Positions 1 through 12,700 of a stretch of DNA of 64,000 bases are shown piece after piece (position 1 is the stretch's first letter; each line of letters starts with the position of its first letter). The translations under genes were made by a program, and so were the position numbers. Origin of the DNA: Peromyscus leucopus (taxonomy: Eukaryota > Chordata > Mammalia > Rodentia > Cricetidae); assembly GCF_004664715.2 (NCBI RefSeq), contig NC_051070.1:40698456-40762455 (forward strand), read 5' to 3'. Below the pieces are notes generated by a model that saw nothing but the letters and a program-made list of their open reading frames with translations, did no database searches and was not told the DNA's origin.

Positions 1-1744
1 TATATCTGGAAAAAGAATGATGAATATATTACTTTATGAATATGCCAATTAGTAAGAATTAATTGATATACAAAGTAAGCATTAATCCAAACATTGAATT
101 GTAGTCCCTAAATATTTTCAAATATTTAGTGTCAATTCACAAAAAATAAAACTGAAAATTAATACATATATAGACAATAATCCTCAACTCATTTCCTTCA
201 TTTATATTCCTCAAATTATTTTCTTGAAATTTTAGGCAGTGATGCCTGGTAGAATTAATTGGAAACTTGAGAAGAATGCAAACATATTCTTTTCATTAAC
301 TATTGTAATCTCTTTAGAGAAATTGATTTTAATTATTTCCATTTTACAATGTAATATAACTATTTGTGAATAAAACTTACTCTTATTGTATCAGTGTGCA
401 TATTTTGATAATATTTATAATTATTTTCTGCTTTTAATTTAAGTAGTTAGCCAGTTGAATACATTAATTAATTTCAGGATCTGAATTAATTAAATGGAAA
501 ATATCACAAAGAACCCTGCTGTCTTTAATTAGTGACTTGTCTTCAGAAAACCTGGATGGGAAATCTTGGAACAACAGGATTGGGATACCAGAAAGCACAA
601 TGACAAGTGGATTAAGCTGACATATTCTAGTCTTTCTGTTGTTCAATGATTAAAAAGTTAATGCCAGGGCAATGCTTTAGGAGAAGCTGAAAATATAGTT
701 GAAGAAATTTGGAAGTGTGTCCCTGTGTCAGAGTAAGGAGATCAGAAGTAAGAAGGTAGTTGTTACATAGGTATTCACCAACAAAACAAACATCACAATA
801 GTCCTGGTCATTTCCTATGTTTAATCAAGTGTTTTTCTTATTTTTCTTTTAATATAACATTATAAAAATATTTCTTTAGAAATCAATGTAAGCATGCAAT
901 GTAGTTTGAACATATTGAGGCCATATTCCTTCTCTCCAATTTATTCGGGATGAATTTCCCATATATTCCTCTAAAATCACTCTACAAGAGATATGCTCCT
1001 TAAGGAATCTGACACTCTGTATTCAGAGAAGTAATTTAAATTAGACTATGCCTATATATCTTATGAAATGTATACAGATTTTAAATGTTTTTATGACTTT
1101 TCTCTATTATTAATACAAATGTGGTTATCATGAGGAGTCTGTAGACACAAGCTCACATTACTCTTATGAAAGTTCACTTAGATAAGTAAAAATTTCATGA
1201 ATATAGAGAAAGCTTTTAACTTGAATTAAGGGATATATGAGGAAATTAGTGAGAATGCAATGTAAAGAACTTCATACATTTGGATCTCAAATTTGGTGAA
1301 ATCCTATTGTTATATCCACAATCAATGTTTGTATAATACCTGTCTTGGTAGATAGATTACAAATGAAAAAAAAAAAGCAGTATTTCTCACTATGTATAGG
1401 AAGCAAGTAAAATATATTGGGAGTCTGAGTGAAAAATGTCATCTACACAAATAGATAAAGAGAGTCAGGGAATTCCACAACTAAATGAAGGGCAGCAAGT
1501 AATCTAAACAGTGTGGAGAGATTTTTGTAGTGATTAAAATATATGGAAATCATTGAAAATAAATGTAAAATTTTCACTAGCTATATCAGCAGCTCTGTGA
1601 AGAACTGTTTCTTTTCATATTACTAATCCATGCAGAATATTCTATTGAGGTTATTAAAGGCTTTAAATATATGTAATCATTTATAGGTAGAGTATGTCCT
1701 GGTGCACTAATCAATCAAGTATCATATATTTTTGTTTTTAAAAT
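1..1744. other. AT-rich sequence, no gene
   Basis: I see no gene, SINE or LTR here. The sequence is AT-rich with short A runs (for example near 1367-1376), and stop codons are frequent in all frames. Confidence 0.6.
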
Positions 1745-2055
1745 ATTTATAAAGATTTTAAATTAAATATAATTATATTGATTTCCCCTTCCCTTTCCTC
1801 CTTCCTCCTTTTAATTGTTCCCATGTACCACTCTTAGCATCTCTCAAATTCATTTTATTTTAAATTCATTATTCCTTTAAATGTATATATTATATATTAT
1901 ATATAACTGTAGATATATAACTATACTCACACATATATATTATTATTATTAAATACGTAAATACAACATGCTCTGTCCATATAAGGTTACTTATACATAT
2001 ACATATGATTTCAGGAATGATCACTAGGTATTGGATAACTTAGAAGGCACTAATT
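1745..2055 (-). mobile_element. L1 3' UTR fragment, old
   Basis: Read on the minus strand this matches the A-tailed 3' UTR of rodent L1. On the plus strand it opens with a T/A-rich stretch, then the pyrimidine-rich CCCCTTCCCTTTCCTCC block (about 1785-1801), and it holds the GGTATTGGATAAC segment near 2026-2038 that is typical of rodent L1 3' ends. It is diverged and AT-expanded in the middle (1880-1950), so it is an old copy with approximate edges. Confidence 0.65.
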
Positions 2056-2180
2056 AAGGATTGGAAGAGAGATTAATACAGAAGAGGAAGGGAAGAGAGT
2101 ATAGTGGGTATAAGGATGTTTGAAAAAGTTATAAGGAATCATATTATTTATTTACCAAAAATTACATATAATACATATAT

Positions 2181-2221
<41 letters not shown>
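2056..2221 (+). mobile_element. L1 3'-end fragment in opposite orientation, with (TG)n
   Basis: The GGATGTTTGAAAAAGTTATAAGGAATC stretch at about 2114-2140 and the following ATTTACCAAAAATTACATATAAT resemble the sense strand of an old L1 3' region; a related stretch sits at about 30025-30095. It runs opposite to the L1 piece just before it. A (TG)n array (2179-2221) lies at its end. Subfamily and edges are uncertain. Confidence 0.45.
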
Positions 2222-2222
<1 letters not shown>

Positions 2223-2411
2223 TTTACATAGAATTTTACCATATGGGATAGCAATACTTCCTCAAGAACCAAAGACTATTTAACAATAACCTCAATATCA
2301 GGCATTTAAAATTCCTGGAATAGCTTTCATAGTATTACAAGGAGCTATGTAAGTTTCTTGGAGAGGGAAGTAACCAATAGTTACTGTTCAGTCCCGCCAT
2401 GATGCTGTAAT

Positions 2412-2840
2412 GGCCTCCCTTGGTTATCAACTTGACTATATAAGAACCAACTAAAACCTAAGCGGATGCTTGGAACAACTGTAAAGGATTTTCTTGATTT
2501 GATCATTTGAGGTGGAAATATCTAAATCTGATCCAAACCCTCTGAGATAATGCCGCCTGAAAGAACATGGAAATAAGGAAGCTTTTGATTTTTGCCTGCT
2601 CACTCTCAATCTCTTGGGCAAGTCCAACTACCCTGTTGCTGAACATATTTCTTCAGAATTCCAATGAGACTGAAAAAAATGTCAGATCTCTAAGACTGTC
2701 CTGGGACTCCACGATCACGTTGGAACTGCTATGTTATCAAATCTCATGAAGTGAATAACTACTGCCTTTCCCATTGGAAACCATTCATTTTGAAGTTACT
2801 CAGACCACAGCTAGTAAGTCACTATAATATATTCCTTCTA
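2412..2840 (+). repeat. Rodent LTR-like repeat (probable MaLR type)
   Basis: This carries the 'GTTATCAACTTGACTA...AACTAAAACC' opening common in rodent genomes, then an AAGAACATGGAAATAAGGAAGC stretch (2562-2583) and a CTTCAGAATTCC segment. A second diverged copy with the same order of blocks is at 31727-32105. I recognise it as a common LTR-like rodent repeat but cannot name the family with certainty. A 60-codon frame at 2567-2749 lies inside it and is not taken as a gene. Confidence 0.5.
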
Positions 2841-2845
2841 TTATA

Positions 2846-2846
<1 letters not shown>

Positions 2847-2895
<49 letters not shown>
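2847..2895. repeat. (AC)n microsatellite
   Basis: About 24 uninterrupted AC units, directly after the LTR-like repeat. Confidence 0.95.
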
Positions 2896-2896
<1 letters not shown>

Positions 2897-3047
2897 TTCA
2901 CTTAGAGAAAACTGATTAATACAGTTGTTTGTGAAATAAAACATCAAACAGTGTGGCATGGCAACTTTAAGGATGCAACCGTGGTACAGATACACTGGTG
3001 GTAATCAGTAGTTCTCTAGAACTAAGGTATGTTACACAAGAGGAAAA

Positions 3048-3415
3048 TCTAGCTAGAGTTTCCTGCCTGCCACAGTCAGGACAAATCTTGTCACCCGCCA
3101 GTCCCACAGCCGCTCAGACCCAACCAAGTAAACACAGAGACTTATATGGCTTACAAACTGTATGGCCGTGGCAGCTTTTTGCTAACTGTTCTTATAGCTT
3201 AAATTAATCATTCCACAAATTATACTTGCACGTGGCTGGTGGCTTACTGCTCTTCACATGCTGCTGGTCATGCGGTGGCTGCAGTGTCTCTCGCATCAGC
3301 CTTCCGCTTCCCAGAATTCTCCTCTCTCCTTGTCCACCTACTTCCTGCTGGCCACTGCAATCAGTGTTTTATTTATTGACAATCAGAGCAATTTGACATA
3401 CAGACGTCCACAGCA
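3048..3415 (-). mobile_element. Solo ERVK-type LTR with exact 6-bp target duplication
   Basis: GGAAAA is present at 3042-3047 and again at 3416-3421, exactly flanking the element. A 6-bp duplication is the usual integration mark of ERVK (class II) elements. Read on the minus strand it begins TGCTGTGGACG and ends in a CTAGCTAGA-like tail; its ATTTATTGAC segment (3371-3380 on the plus strand) is the complement of a polyadenylation-like AATAAA. It is the same family as 44676-45067, 26223-26595 and 52473-52818. There is no internal sequence, so it is a solo LTR left by recombination. Confidence 0.85.
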
Positions 3416-3700
3416 GGAAAACATGCAAGTTACTGTAATCCTCACCAACTACCCAGGGCTAAGAAAGTCATGGATCTTGGGGGCAAAGCTACAGCCACCA
3501 CTATACTAAACCAATATGGTTCCTATCTATATTCTAGATATTTATACTTTTACTCACAGATAAGTGTAAATCCCACCCTTCATCAAAGAAGCATCTTGCA
3601 AGATATCATTACAGAAAAACACAACTGATCAAAATACAGAGAAAAAGAGACTGCATGGTTCCCAGCCCCAAGCGATACACATACAACACAATTCCTGCCT
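3416..3700. other. Unclassified spacer
   Basis: Between the solo LTR and the MaLR provirus I see no recognisable gene or repeat. Confidence 0.5.
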
Positions 3701-4070
3701 TGTCGTAGTTTGAATGTAGTTGGACCCCATTAGCTTATAGGGAGTGGTGCTATTAGGAGGTTTATATTTGTTAGACTAGGTGTGGCCTTATTGGGGGAAG
3801 TGTGTCACTGTGGGGGTGGGGTTTGAGGTCTCATATATACTCAAGCCATGCCCAGACCACTTCCAGTTGCCTGCAGGACAAAGGTGCAGCTCCTTCTCCT
3901 CACTCAGGTCCTTCTCCAGCACCATGTCTGCCTGCCCGCCACCATGTCCCACCATGATGATAATGTACTGAACCTCTGAAACTGTAATGCATCCAATTAA
4001 ATGTTTAGCTTCATAAGAGCTGCAGTGGTCATAGTGTCTCCTCACAGCAATAGAAACCCTAACTAAGGCA
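3701..4070 (+). repeat. 5' LTR of MaLR copy A
   Basis: It starts near TGTCGTAGTTTGAATG and ends near AACTAAGGCA. It aligns block for block with the LTR at 5485-5863. The AATTAAATG segment near 3997-4005 stands where the polyadenylation signal of these LTRs lies. Confidence 0.85.
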
Positions 4071-5484
4071 GAAGTTGTTACCAGGGATTGGGGGATTATT
4101 GTGATAGATCACTCCATGCTTTTGTTTGAGGAATGTGGACCATGAGACTGTGAGATAGAAAAGTATTTGAATGCTGTAAGTGCTGCTTATTGGGTCATAC
4201 TAGTGGAAGCACAGAAGACAGTGCCTGCTGGGTGTTATTTGATTAATTGTTAGGGAGGAGGGACTGGCTTAGGAGTTTTTAGAGGAGAAGAATACTAATA
4301 TGTGGCCTAGAGATAGTTCTTGTGATATTTTGAAGAAGAATGTGGATGTTTTTTTTCCCCTTGTCTAAAGAGTCTGCCTCAAGCTAAAGTGAGGTGATTT
4401 GGATTCATTCTCTTGGCAGATAAATCATTAACCAGCCTAGTATAGAAACTGTTGTGTGGTTACTAGTGTTAACTCTAATGAAGATATATAATGAAAAGGA
4501 GAAGGCTAACAAGGAAAAATATGTGAGGAGAAAAGAAGCATACAAAGTTGATTAGATCTATGTCCTGTGTTCAAGGAGATAAACAGATAAGAAATGGAAA
4601 AAAGGGAGTGGTGTCTTGAGGGCAAGATCCCACCCAGCTAATTTTCCAGTTTGAAGAAAAGTTTAAAGCAGAATGTGGTGGTGCATGCCTTTAATCCTGG
4701 CACTTGAATGGCAGAGGCTGGCAGATCTCAGAGTTTGAGGCCAGCCTGGACTACAGTTGCAGACAGCCAAGCTTTGGCAGTGAAGGAAACCATCAAAAAC
4801 AGAAAGTTGGTGAAGATGCAATTAAACGAGGGGGTCTTCATGTTCCATCCCCAGTAAACAGCAGAACTTCACAGCTTTGGAGAAGTGGTTCTGGATTCAA
4901 GGGTGAAAGAAAGGGGCTATGGAATTTGCCTCTGTGACTAAGGAAAGCTGTTGAGTCCAGACATGTGTTAGGGTGTCCCTGAATGGAGGCCTAGAGAGAC
5001 TATTGTGTGAAGCTATGAGGTTGAAGCCTGGATTACATTGGAGACCGCAAGATGTGGAAAATGCTTGAGTTGTGGCATAACGGGACGCTATCAACAGGAA
5101 GTAGAACCAGACCAAGAGGAAGAAGTTGCAGTCAACAAAGATGAAAGGAAATGGAAGTTTTTAGAACATTTTGACATCAGACATAGAGATGCAGAGTCTG
5201 GAGTTTGCCCAGCTGGTTTTCAGTCTTGCTTTGTTCAAATATTTCCTCACTGTGCTCCTTTTGATATGTTTTGGAATGGTAATGTATATCTGGTGACATT
5301 ATAAGTTGGAAATATATGATTTTTTTTTATTTTAACGATTACAGTTAAGAGATTGAATGAATCTCAGAAAAGACTTTGAACTTAAAAGTTTTTAACATTG
5401 TTAAGAATGTGATAGACTATGAGAAATTGTACTAAATGTATTTTGCTTATGATATTGTTACAAGCTATGGGGCCAGAGGGAAGA
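4071..5484 (+). pseudogene. MaLR internal region, copy A (non-coding remnant)
   Basis: This is the decayed interior of copy A. The stretch at about 4289-4460 corresponds to the gag-like open frame of copy B (21801-22091) but is broken by stops and indels, including a T run at 4350-4357. Downstream of the B1-like block, 4850-5300 aligns with 22770-23250 of copy B. The 77- to 88-codon frames here (4704-4937, 5038-5304) lie wholly inside the element and I do not call them genes. Confidence 0.75.
4667..4790 (+). mobile_element. B1-like SINE sequence inside MaLR copy A
   Basis: The GTGGTGGTGCATGCCTTTAA promoter-type opening (box A region) and GTTTGAGGCCAGCCTGG (box B region) are clear B1 features. 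The match stops early and lacks the A tail. The same block sits at the corresponding place in copy B (22581-22700), so it appears to belong to this MaLR lineage, not to be a separate insertion at this locus. Confidence 0.75.
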
Positions 5485-5863
5485 ATATGGTAGTTGGAAC
5501 GTAATTGGCCCCCATAAGCTTATAGGGAATTTCAGTATTAGTAGTTATGACTTTGTTGGAGTAGTTGTGACCTTGTTTGAGAAAGTATGCCACTGTGAGC
5601 ATGGGCTTTGAGGTCTCATATATGCTCAAGCCACGCCCAGTGTCTCAGACTACTTCCCGTTGTGTGCAGGACAAAGATGTAGCTCCTTTTGCACTCTAAC
5701 CTTCTTCTGTAGCACCGTGTCTGCCTGCATACTGCCTTGTCCAGCCTTGATGATAATGGACAGAACCTCAGAAAAAGCAAGCCACCCAATTAAATGTTTT
5801 CCTTTATAATAGTTGTTGTGATCATGGTGAGTCTCCACAGCAATAGAAACCCAAACAAAGTCA
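5485..5863 (+). repeat. 3' LTR of MaLR copy A
   Basis: It aligns with 3701-4070, from GGCCCCCATAAGCTTATAGGG (5508-5528) to CAATAGAAACCCAAACAAAG near the end. A 14-base A run follows at about 5892. Confidence 0.85.
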
Positions 5864-8370
5864 GGGATCATAGCTGGAGAACAGGGATTGTAAAAAAAAA
5901 AAAAACAGGAAGAGGTCACAAAATGCTTGCCTTCTAAAAATATCAGGGAAGCTATACCTAAGAGGTCTCATCTGTAGTTTCTAAATAAAGCCTGATTAAT
6001 AACAACACCAATATATATGCTGGCATGAAGGGTAAAAGTCTAGCTCATGGGTCCTCAACATTAGACTCACAGCTACAGACAATGAAACGAGTCTAAGAGC
6101 AGAAGAAATGGTCTTACTAAGGGAGAAGCCCGCATCTGATTATTCACATATCTTTTATTCTCCTTTTTTTTGAGATTATACTCACAAAAAGAATTTTTTT
6201 TTATCTTTTCTAAGCAATGAGAAAAAGAGAGCAAACTATTAGGGTGTGTATGGAAATGGATTGACTCCTAATACAAGTGAATGACAGAATGTGTAAAGTA
6301 AAAAAATGATGTATTTCATACTGGATGGATATATCAGGAAGCTAAGGTTTAGATTTCATTTCCCTTTTAATAAATGAAGGCTGTTAAGTACTCAGAACGT
6401 ATCTGGAGGTGAGGCAGTTAGAAAATGGTAACAGGGACAGCAAGGAAAGAAAGTCACGGCTAAAATAAGTCAAATGGGATCACAGTGGGGAATCAGTGAA
6501 TATGGAGGGGATAGCTATGTGTGAATTGATCACTTAAAATATTTTTGGCCTCTAGTTTCAGTCTTCTTAAAATATTGAAAACTATCAGTAAATATTACAA
6601 TAAATATTAAGAACAGGAGTTTGTATATAAAATGTGAAAGCTAAAAGCAGTGTTACTTGTCTTCAAAATGGCTTTGTGTTACCTGTAGAAAGTCTTCTGC
6701 AATATTATTGCTTTGCACTGCATTTACAATTCAGTTGCACTCATATGGATGACTCCAAAGAGATAACTGGAAATTCTTAATTGTCATTTATAACTTGGCT
6801 ATAAATGTACAATGAATTTCATTTGTTGGTTTAAAAAAATAATACAATTTCTAAAGGTGATAAATATTAAAGCTCTATTACTAGATGATGAACGCACTTA
6901 TTAAAATATAAAAAATACTCATTTCTTCTCATTTTTCCATTCAAAGTTCAATATTCATAAATGAATATTAGTTTTTATGTTCCCTAAATAGTTTGAGAGA
7001 AAAGCTTTACATTTGCATGTTTCCTATAACAGAAACAAAGAAAGAAATCCCTGTGAATAGAGTACATGTACCTGCAAGATTTCTATATTTAAAATTCAAA
7101 GTAGCCTTTTATATCAATAGCTACAGAGTTTAATAATGTTCAAAAATGTAATTACTTTCTGTAAATCTTTCTCCAAGTTATTATGTAAAACATTTGTCTG
7201 ATCATCATGGCAGAAGAAAAAAGCCTTCAAAGAAAATATGTATGTCTCTCACAATGAGTGTTTTATCTACTGTCAAAGAAACCTCTTTCTTTTATTTCGT
7301 TCAGAAGTTTTCAAGAAAGGATCTTTGAAAGAGACCTCCATATAATTGCAAATAATCACTTTCTACATAGGTTGTCTTGTATAGAATGGAAATAATTTTG
7401 TCAGTCTTTTGTGATCCATATCATTTTTTACAAATGAGCTTTTATACTGCAGTCTATTGAATATTCTCTATAACAGTTGAAAGCATACTTTTTCAACAAA
7501 TTGGAACATGCATAGTAATTTTACATGTAAAATATCTTTTCTTTATTTTAATTTTTATTAGGTTTGCTTTCAGTCACTACATCTACATGTAATATCATTA
7601 TGATATTTACATATGGGGTTAAGTCTGTTTTGTATTTCTTATCCTAGACTTATAATTGGTTCTTTGATAATTTATTCAATTTAACACTTGCTATTTTAAA
7701 CATATTATCACTAAAGAAGTATCAACTAAGTATTTTTTTAGTTCACCATAACAATAATACCCAAATTTTTCCACTCACTTCTTAAAGTCTTCTTTTAATT
7801 ATTTTCATGTTACTTATTATATTAATAAACATATTTAAATTATTGTAGACAAATGGTATATTAATATATTCAGCATATAATAAATATATGTTTAAATATG
7901 ATATTCATAAAAATTTTTAGTATATTGGTCTATGAGTTAATTATAATATCAAAAATGAATTTTTAAATGTTCATGATCAAGTACCCATGTTTTTGACACC
8001 TGGTGAAAACATCATTTTTATTGTAATGACATGGAAGAAGGCATTGAAACAAGAAGGCCATGGAAAAGCAAACACTTGTCAATAACGGAAACCACAAGCA
8101 TCCTGGGACCATTTTAGAACAAATATTCTGGATCTGTGGGACTTAACATTATACCATTAAAGCCACATTAATGTCTTCTGTGGGAAGTGTCTCTCATTAC
8201 CCAATATTCATCATACAACACTGGCATTATGACAACAGAGTCCTCAGGACAGTAACTCAAGAGATGCACTCAATCAAAAGCACCTGCCATGCTTACAAGT
8301 GTACAAGTACAATAAGTTACACAATTTACTCATAATTGTGTATTGATTTCATTACAGAAAAAAATACTGA
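5864..8370. other. Repeat-poor AT-rich sequence, no gene
   Basis: About 2.5 kb in which I recognise no gene, SINE, LTR or L1. It is strongly AT-rich, with no open frame worth reporting. Ancient degraded repeats could be present but are not visible by eye. Confidence 0.55.
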
Positions 8371-8374
8371 GTGT

Positions 8375-8424
<50 letters not shown>
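8371..8424. repeat. (TG)n microsatellite
   Basis: A GTGTGGTGTG start, then an uninterrupted TG array to about 8424, directly abutting a MaLR LTR. Confidence 0.95.
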
Positions 8425-8425
<1 letters not shown>

Positions 8426-8812
8426 TTGAATGAGATGGCTGCCATAAGTTCATATATTTGAATGCTTGGTTCCCAGTTGGTGAACTCTTTGGGATGAATT
8501 AGTATGTATAGCTTTGTTGCAATAGATGTTACCTAATTGGAAGAAGTGTGGCCTTGTTGGAAGATGTGTTCTCACTGACAGTGGACTTTAAGGGTTCAAA
8601 GTCTACATCAGGCCTGGTGTCTAGCTCTATATGACTACTCTCTGTGCATCAGGATGTTTTCAGTTTTTCCTCCAGCACCAAGATTGCCATGCCTGCCACC
8701 ACGTTAAACAGTGTTATGATAACAGAGTAACCCTCAGGAACTATAAACATGCCCCCTTTAAATGCTTCTTCTGTAAGAATTGCCTTAGTCATGCTGGGGA
8801 ACAAGAGAACCA
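8425..8812 (+). mobile_element. Solo MaLR LTR
   Basis: The blocks run in MaLR LTR order: ATTTGAATGCTTGGTTCCCAG (8457-8477), GAAGTGTGGCCTTGTTGGAAG (8541-8561), a TTTTCCTCCAGCACC region, CCATGCCTGCCACCA, then the TAAATGCTTCTTCTGTAAGAATTGCC end region. It differs from copies A-C in the longer 5' part, so it is another MaLR subfamily (ORR1/MT type; exact name uncertain). No matching partner LTR is nearby. Confidence 0.8.
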
Positions 8813-8856
8813 AAGATTCAAATATATGAATCAATGGGGCCAATCTTGTATAAACC

Positions 8857-8859
<3 letters not shown>

Positions 8860-8908
<49 letters not shown>
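8860..8908. repeat. (CT)n microsatellite with short (ATGT)n
   Basis: About 24 CT units followed by a few ATGT units. The repetitive frames on either strand here are artefacts of the array. Confidence 0.95.
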
Positions 8909-8912
<4 letters not shown>

Positions 8913-8919
8913 GTATGTA

Positions 8920-9480
8920 TTAAACATATAGAAAATAAGTTTATGAAAAGATATCAAAGGATACTTACCATATTATTTTAGATGTGAAGCATAGCTAAAG
9001 AAACCATTAAGAATACTGGTACTTGGACAGGGGGAAGGACTCTCAAATGTAAAGTAGATTACATGCAGTAAAATTTCCTCAGCTCAATGGAAGAATGGGA
9101 GAAAAGAAAACACAGAAATTAAATGGGATTTGGGGATGAGTTACAGAAGAAAAGAATGTGGTTGCTGGGCTTCCTCATAAACGCAAAAAAAATGAGACAA
9201 TTTCAGAAATATAAATGTAGAAGAGTATCTACATTAAATAATAGCCTCAGACATATAGTATTACTTTTCCAGGCATGCATACATAAGATAAAGGATAGAA
9301 GCACCTCCAAGAAGGTCTTTAACAGGCCTGAGAAATGGATACTTCACAAGTGTGCACACACTAATCACAGCAGACTTTGGAACCTGGCAAATAGTGATTC
9401 CAAACTTAATTTGTCTATTGTTTTAGCATAGGAGGCATGAAGATAAAACAAGTTTGAGTGGCAGAAATTTCAGTATTGTA
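8920..9480. other. Unclassified sequence, no gene
   Basis: A 102-codon frame at 9123-9431 shows no recognisable domain and has no supporting context. I see no clear repeat. Confidence 0.45.
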
Positions 9481-9725
9481 TGATAGTTTGATTGTGTTCT
9501 GACAATTAAAGCTTGCTTGGAGTCAGAGGGCAGAGCTTGCCACTAGCTGATTATAGTAGTTTGGAGGACTGTAGAGAGGAGACGGGAAGTGGTAGAGTGG
9601 AGGCAGAGAGGATCTCAGCCCTTTTCAACAGAGGAACTGGAGAGGTAGGAAGCAACTGACAGTTACTCCCTGTTCTCTGATATTTCAGGTTCTTACCCCA
9701 ATATTTGACTCCAATTTTTTAGGCT
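9481..9725 (+). repeat. 5' LTR of the decayed LTR retrotransposon
   Basis: It is paired with 13303-13560 by shared blocks in the same order. The polyadenylation-like signal is altered here (CAATTAAAGC near 9504-9513) where the 3' copy keeps AATAAA. Confidence 0.65.
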
Positions 9726-12700
9726 GCTGGAGTTAGCCCCTCACCACTGGCCAACTCTGCATTCAGGCAGCTCTGTGCTTTCACGTTCTGCAGGTTATGG
9801 GTGCTGTTTTCACACATTCCCCATGTCCACCATTCAGATGGTTGGCCCTTTGTCTCCTTTTCCTGGGAGGTTGTAGGCTTGAAGAAAAATCAAAATGTCA
9901 GATGTTTTGATTACAGTAACCAAGGTCACCCAAAAAAGGGATAGTAAGCAGGGCATTCCTAGAAACAGTGTTTTTTTCTAGAATAATACAATCAGAAGGA
10001 CCCTGCCTTCTGGAATATGCCTAAGGTGCAGCAATTATTGGACCAATTCATATGGAATATGCATAAGGTGCAGCAATTCATTGGACCAATGAATGCAGAT
10101 CAGTAAGGGACAGGCAAGATAGCCCTTTGCCATTAGAAAATACCTTGGGGGTCCTCTTTACTTTCCCCATGTCAAATTTGATTCAATCATTCCCTGGTAC
10201 CATGAGGAAAGCTCTTCCACAGAGCAATTAAAGGACCTAATATCTATTGTAAAAAACTATACTGCTCTGGATGATAGAACAACTCTAGAAGATACAACAA
10301 AATTGTCAGGAGAAACAATAAAGCAAATACTATAAAGATTAGATTTAATCAAGAAAGACCTCTTGATTAGAAGAGGTGATAGTTCATCTAACCACATGAC
10401 CATTCAATCTAAACTAATTTATAAGATTAACAAATGCTTTTCATTTGATCAGATATAGCTTGCCAAAAGGGAAACATTTCAAAGTTAGGGTTGGAGTAGG
10501 GTTTTGTTTTTGTCTCTCCAGGAGAATTAAGACAATCAGCTAAGGAATCTGAAGACCACTGGACAAATGAGATGTCTGAAGAAAAAGGATGAGTCATCCA
10601 CAGAAAAATGTCACCAAGAAAAAGAGTAAATTGGCCTATTGTTATATCACATTTCCAATAGGATAAAATGTCATAAATCTTCCCAAATGTTTGTTTCTGC
10701 TTCTCTACAGACACATATGGAAGTAGTCTTTTTGTAGCCCCAGTTCAATTAAAATTTAAAGCTGGCCTTGGAGTTGGAGCATAACTCTCTCCTTCTCTAA
10801 ATTCAAGCATACTGCTTAAAAGGAAAATCCAAATTCTCTGTCTTCTGTAAGCTACCTGTTACGAAACAGATGAAAAACAAAAATTAAGGGACTATTCTAT
10901 TGCCATTAATATCAAAATTCTTTGGTTTTATTTTGACTCTTTAAAACATGTCTTAAGGTATAAATATTATCTCAAAATTTATAAGGTTAATATATATATA
11001 TATATATATATGTATAACTTTTTTCATGATATTAATGATCCTATAGAGCATAGACTAATTCTAGAAGAAGCTTCATCTAGCTTTCTGTACATGATTTTGG
11101 GTTTGAATTTCTATCAGGTAACTAGGAATTAAGTTTTTGTACTCTGGATTTGTACATAACAAATTATAATCATAATTCTTTGAGATCTGCTGCATATCAC
11201 ATTTAAAATGTTTATATTTTCTGTAGTTTTACCATGACCATGTCTAACAGTGACCTTTGAAGTGTACAAAAGTTAGATAGAGCCCCACAATGCCAATTAT
11301 ACCTATATTGTAGTAATGTCTCTAAGCTGACAAACACCACCCAAAGATCAGTTTTAGACTACAAACTGCTCAGAACAATTTAAGGTGGCCAATTGAAATA
11401 GCCCAGCCTCATAGACTACTCTAGCCAGGATTTGAGATAACCCCTGCCCTTTCGAATTACAGAGACTAGACAACAAATGGTATAGAAAGCTCTCCCAGGA
11501 CTTGACAATTATTCAAAATTTCCCCAGGATCCATTAAAGATGCCCTCATCCCCAGAGAGCAGGAAGTAATTTTAAGACTACAACACCTCCATTGCCAAGA
11601 GGTAGAGTGGGCAGCTTTTGGTTGCTCAGTGGTTTATGGATATTTGCCATTGTTTAGAAGGTTGGTTATAAGTTGTTATTGGCAATGGTCAGGAAAAAAA
11701 AGCTGAGCAAAAGACATAGATTCAGGGATCTTGTTCTGAAAAGAAAAAGGGGGGGCAGAGAAATGATCAGTTAAAAAGGTAGATTATTAAATCTACTTTT
11801 TTTATTTTATAATTAATTCAATTTTACATATTAGCCACGGATTCCCCTGTCCTTCCTCCTTCAGTTGTCCCTCCTGCCTCCCCCAAATCTACCCCCTTTC
11901 CCATCTCCTCCAGGGCAAGGACTCCTCTGGGGATTCAGCTCAGCCTGGTAGATTCAGTCGTGGCAGGTCCAGTCCCCTCCTCCCTTCACCCAGGCTGAGA
12001 AAATTGTCCCAGCATAGGCCCCAGGCTCCAAACAGCCAACTCATGCACTAAGGACAGGTCCTGGTCTCACTGCCTGGGGGCCTCCCAAACAGTTCAAGCC
12101 AAAAAAGCAACTACTAGTTTTACAAATTTTACATTGGTTTGATTTTGTTATAGTGATACAAATTTGAGGTTATTTTTTATATTCTATATATGTTTCTACT
12201 CTTGTTTAAGATGTTCTTGTATATTGATATAATTTTAAGGTTATTTTGGTTAAAATATATGATACATAGATTTCTACTCTTGTTCAAGGTATAGTACCTA
12301 TACAGCTCATTTAACATCATAATATAAATGTCTAGTCCTTGAAAGTTATTTTTATATACTATTTAGGTTAATAAATAAATGAGGGTTAACAGTTAATTAC
12401 CTATTACAATCAAACTTGTAGTCAAGTTAGGTATATTTTCATGATCAAACAGAGATATTTTAGATAGACAAGCGGTCTTCAAATACTTCAGAGTTCTACA
12501 GAATATGGCATTTAAGATTTTTACTTACATAAGTTTCTTTTGATTATGACAATGAGACATGTCTGTTCCTGGCAATACCAATCTACTTCAGAGAAGATTG
12601 ATGAGCATCAAAGAAACTCCATATGGAGTTTACTTTCTTGGTGACAAAAGTTATCCATTGAGCAAGAAACTACCCTTGCCTTGACTGCTGACAATTTGCT

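Larger units (their letters stand above)
3701..5863 (+). mobile_element. MaLR provirus, copy A (LTR-internal-LTR)
   Basis: Two direct LTRs (3701-4070 and 5485-5863) flank about 1.4 kb of internal sequence. The LTRs have the MaLR hallmarks: a GTAGTTTGAATG-like start, GGAAGTGTGTCACTGTGGGGG in the middle, CACCATGTCTGCCTGC, then CAATTAAATGTTT and a CACAGCAATAGAAACCC end. The internal part is collinear with copy B (21689-23436) and partly with copy C. It holds a B1-like block (4667-4790). MaLR elements are non-autonomous relatives of ERVL. Frames are broken throughout, so no protein is expected. No clear target duplication remains. Confidence 0.85.

Noticed and set aside
2847..2895. Direct-repeat array as a CRISPR or satellite candidate
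   Set aside because: Simple AC microsatellite; no spacers and the genome is mammalian.
8631..8981. Overlapping frames of 116 and 102 codons on opposite strands
   Set aside because: They run through a MaLR LTR and a (CT)n array.
9123..9431. 102-codon frame with basic residues
   Set aside because: No recognisable domain, no splice or promoter context, length expected by chance in a 64-kb window.
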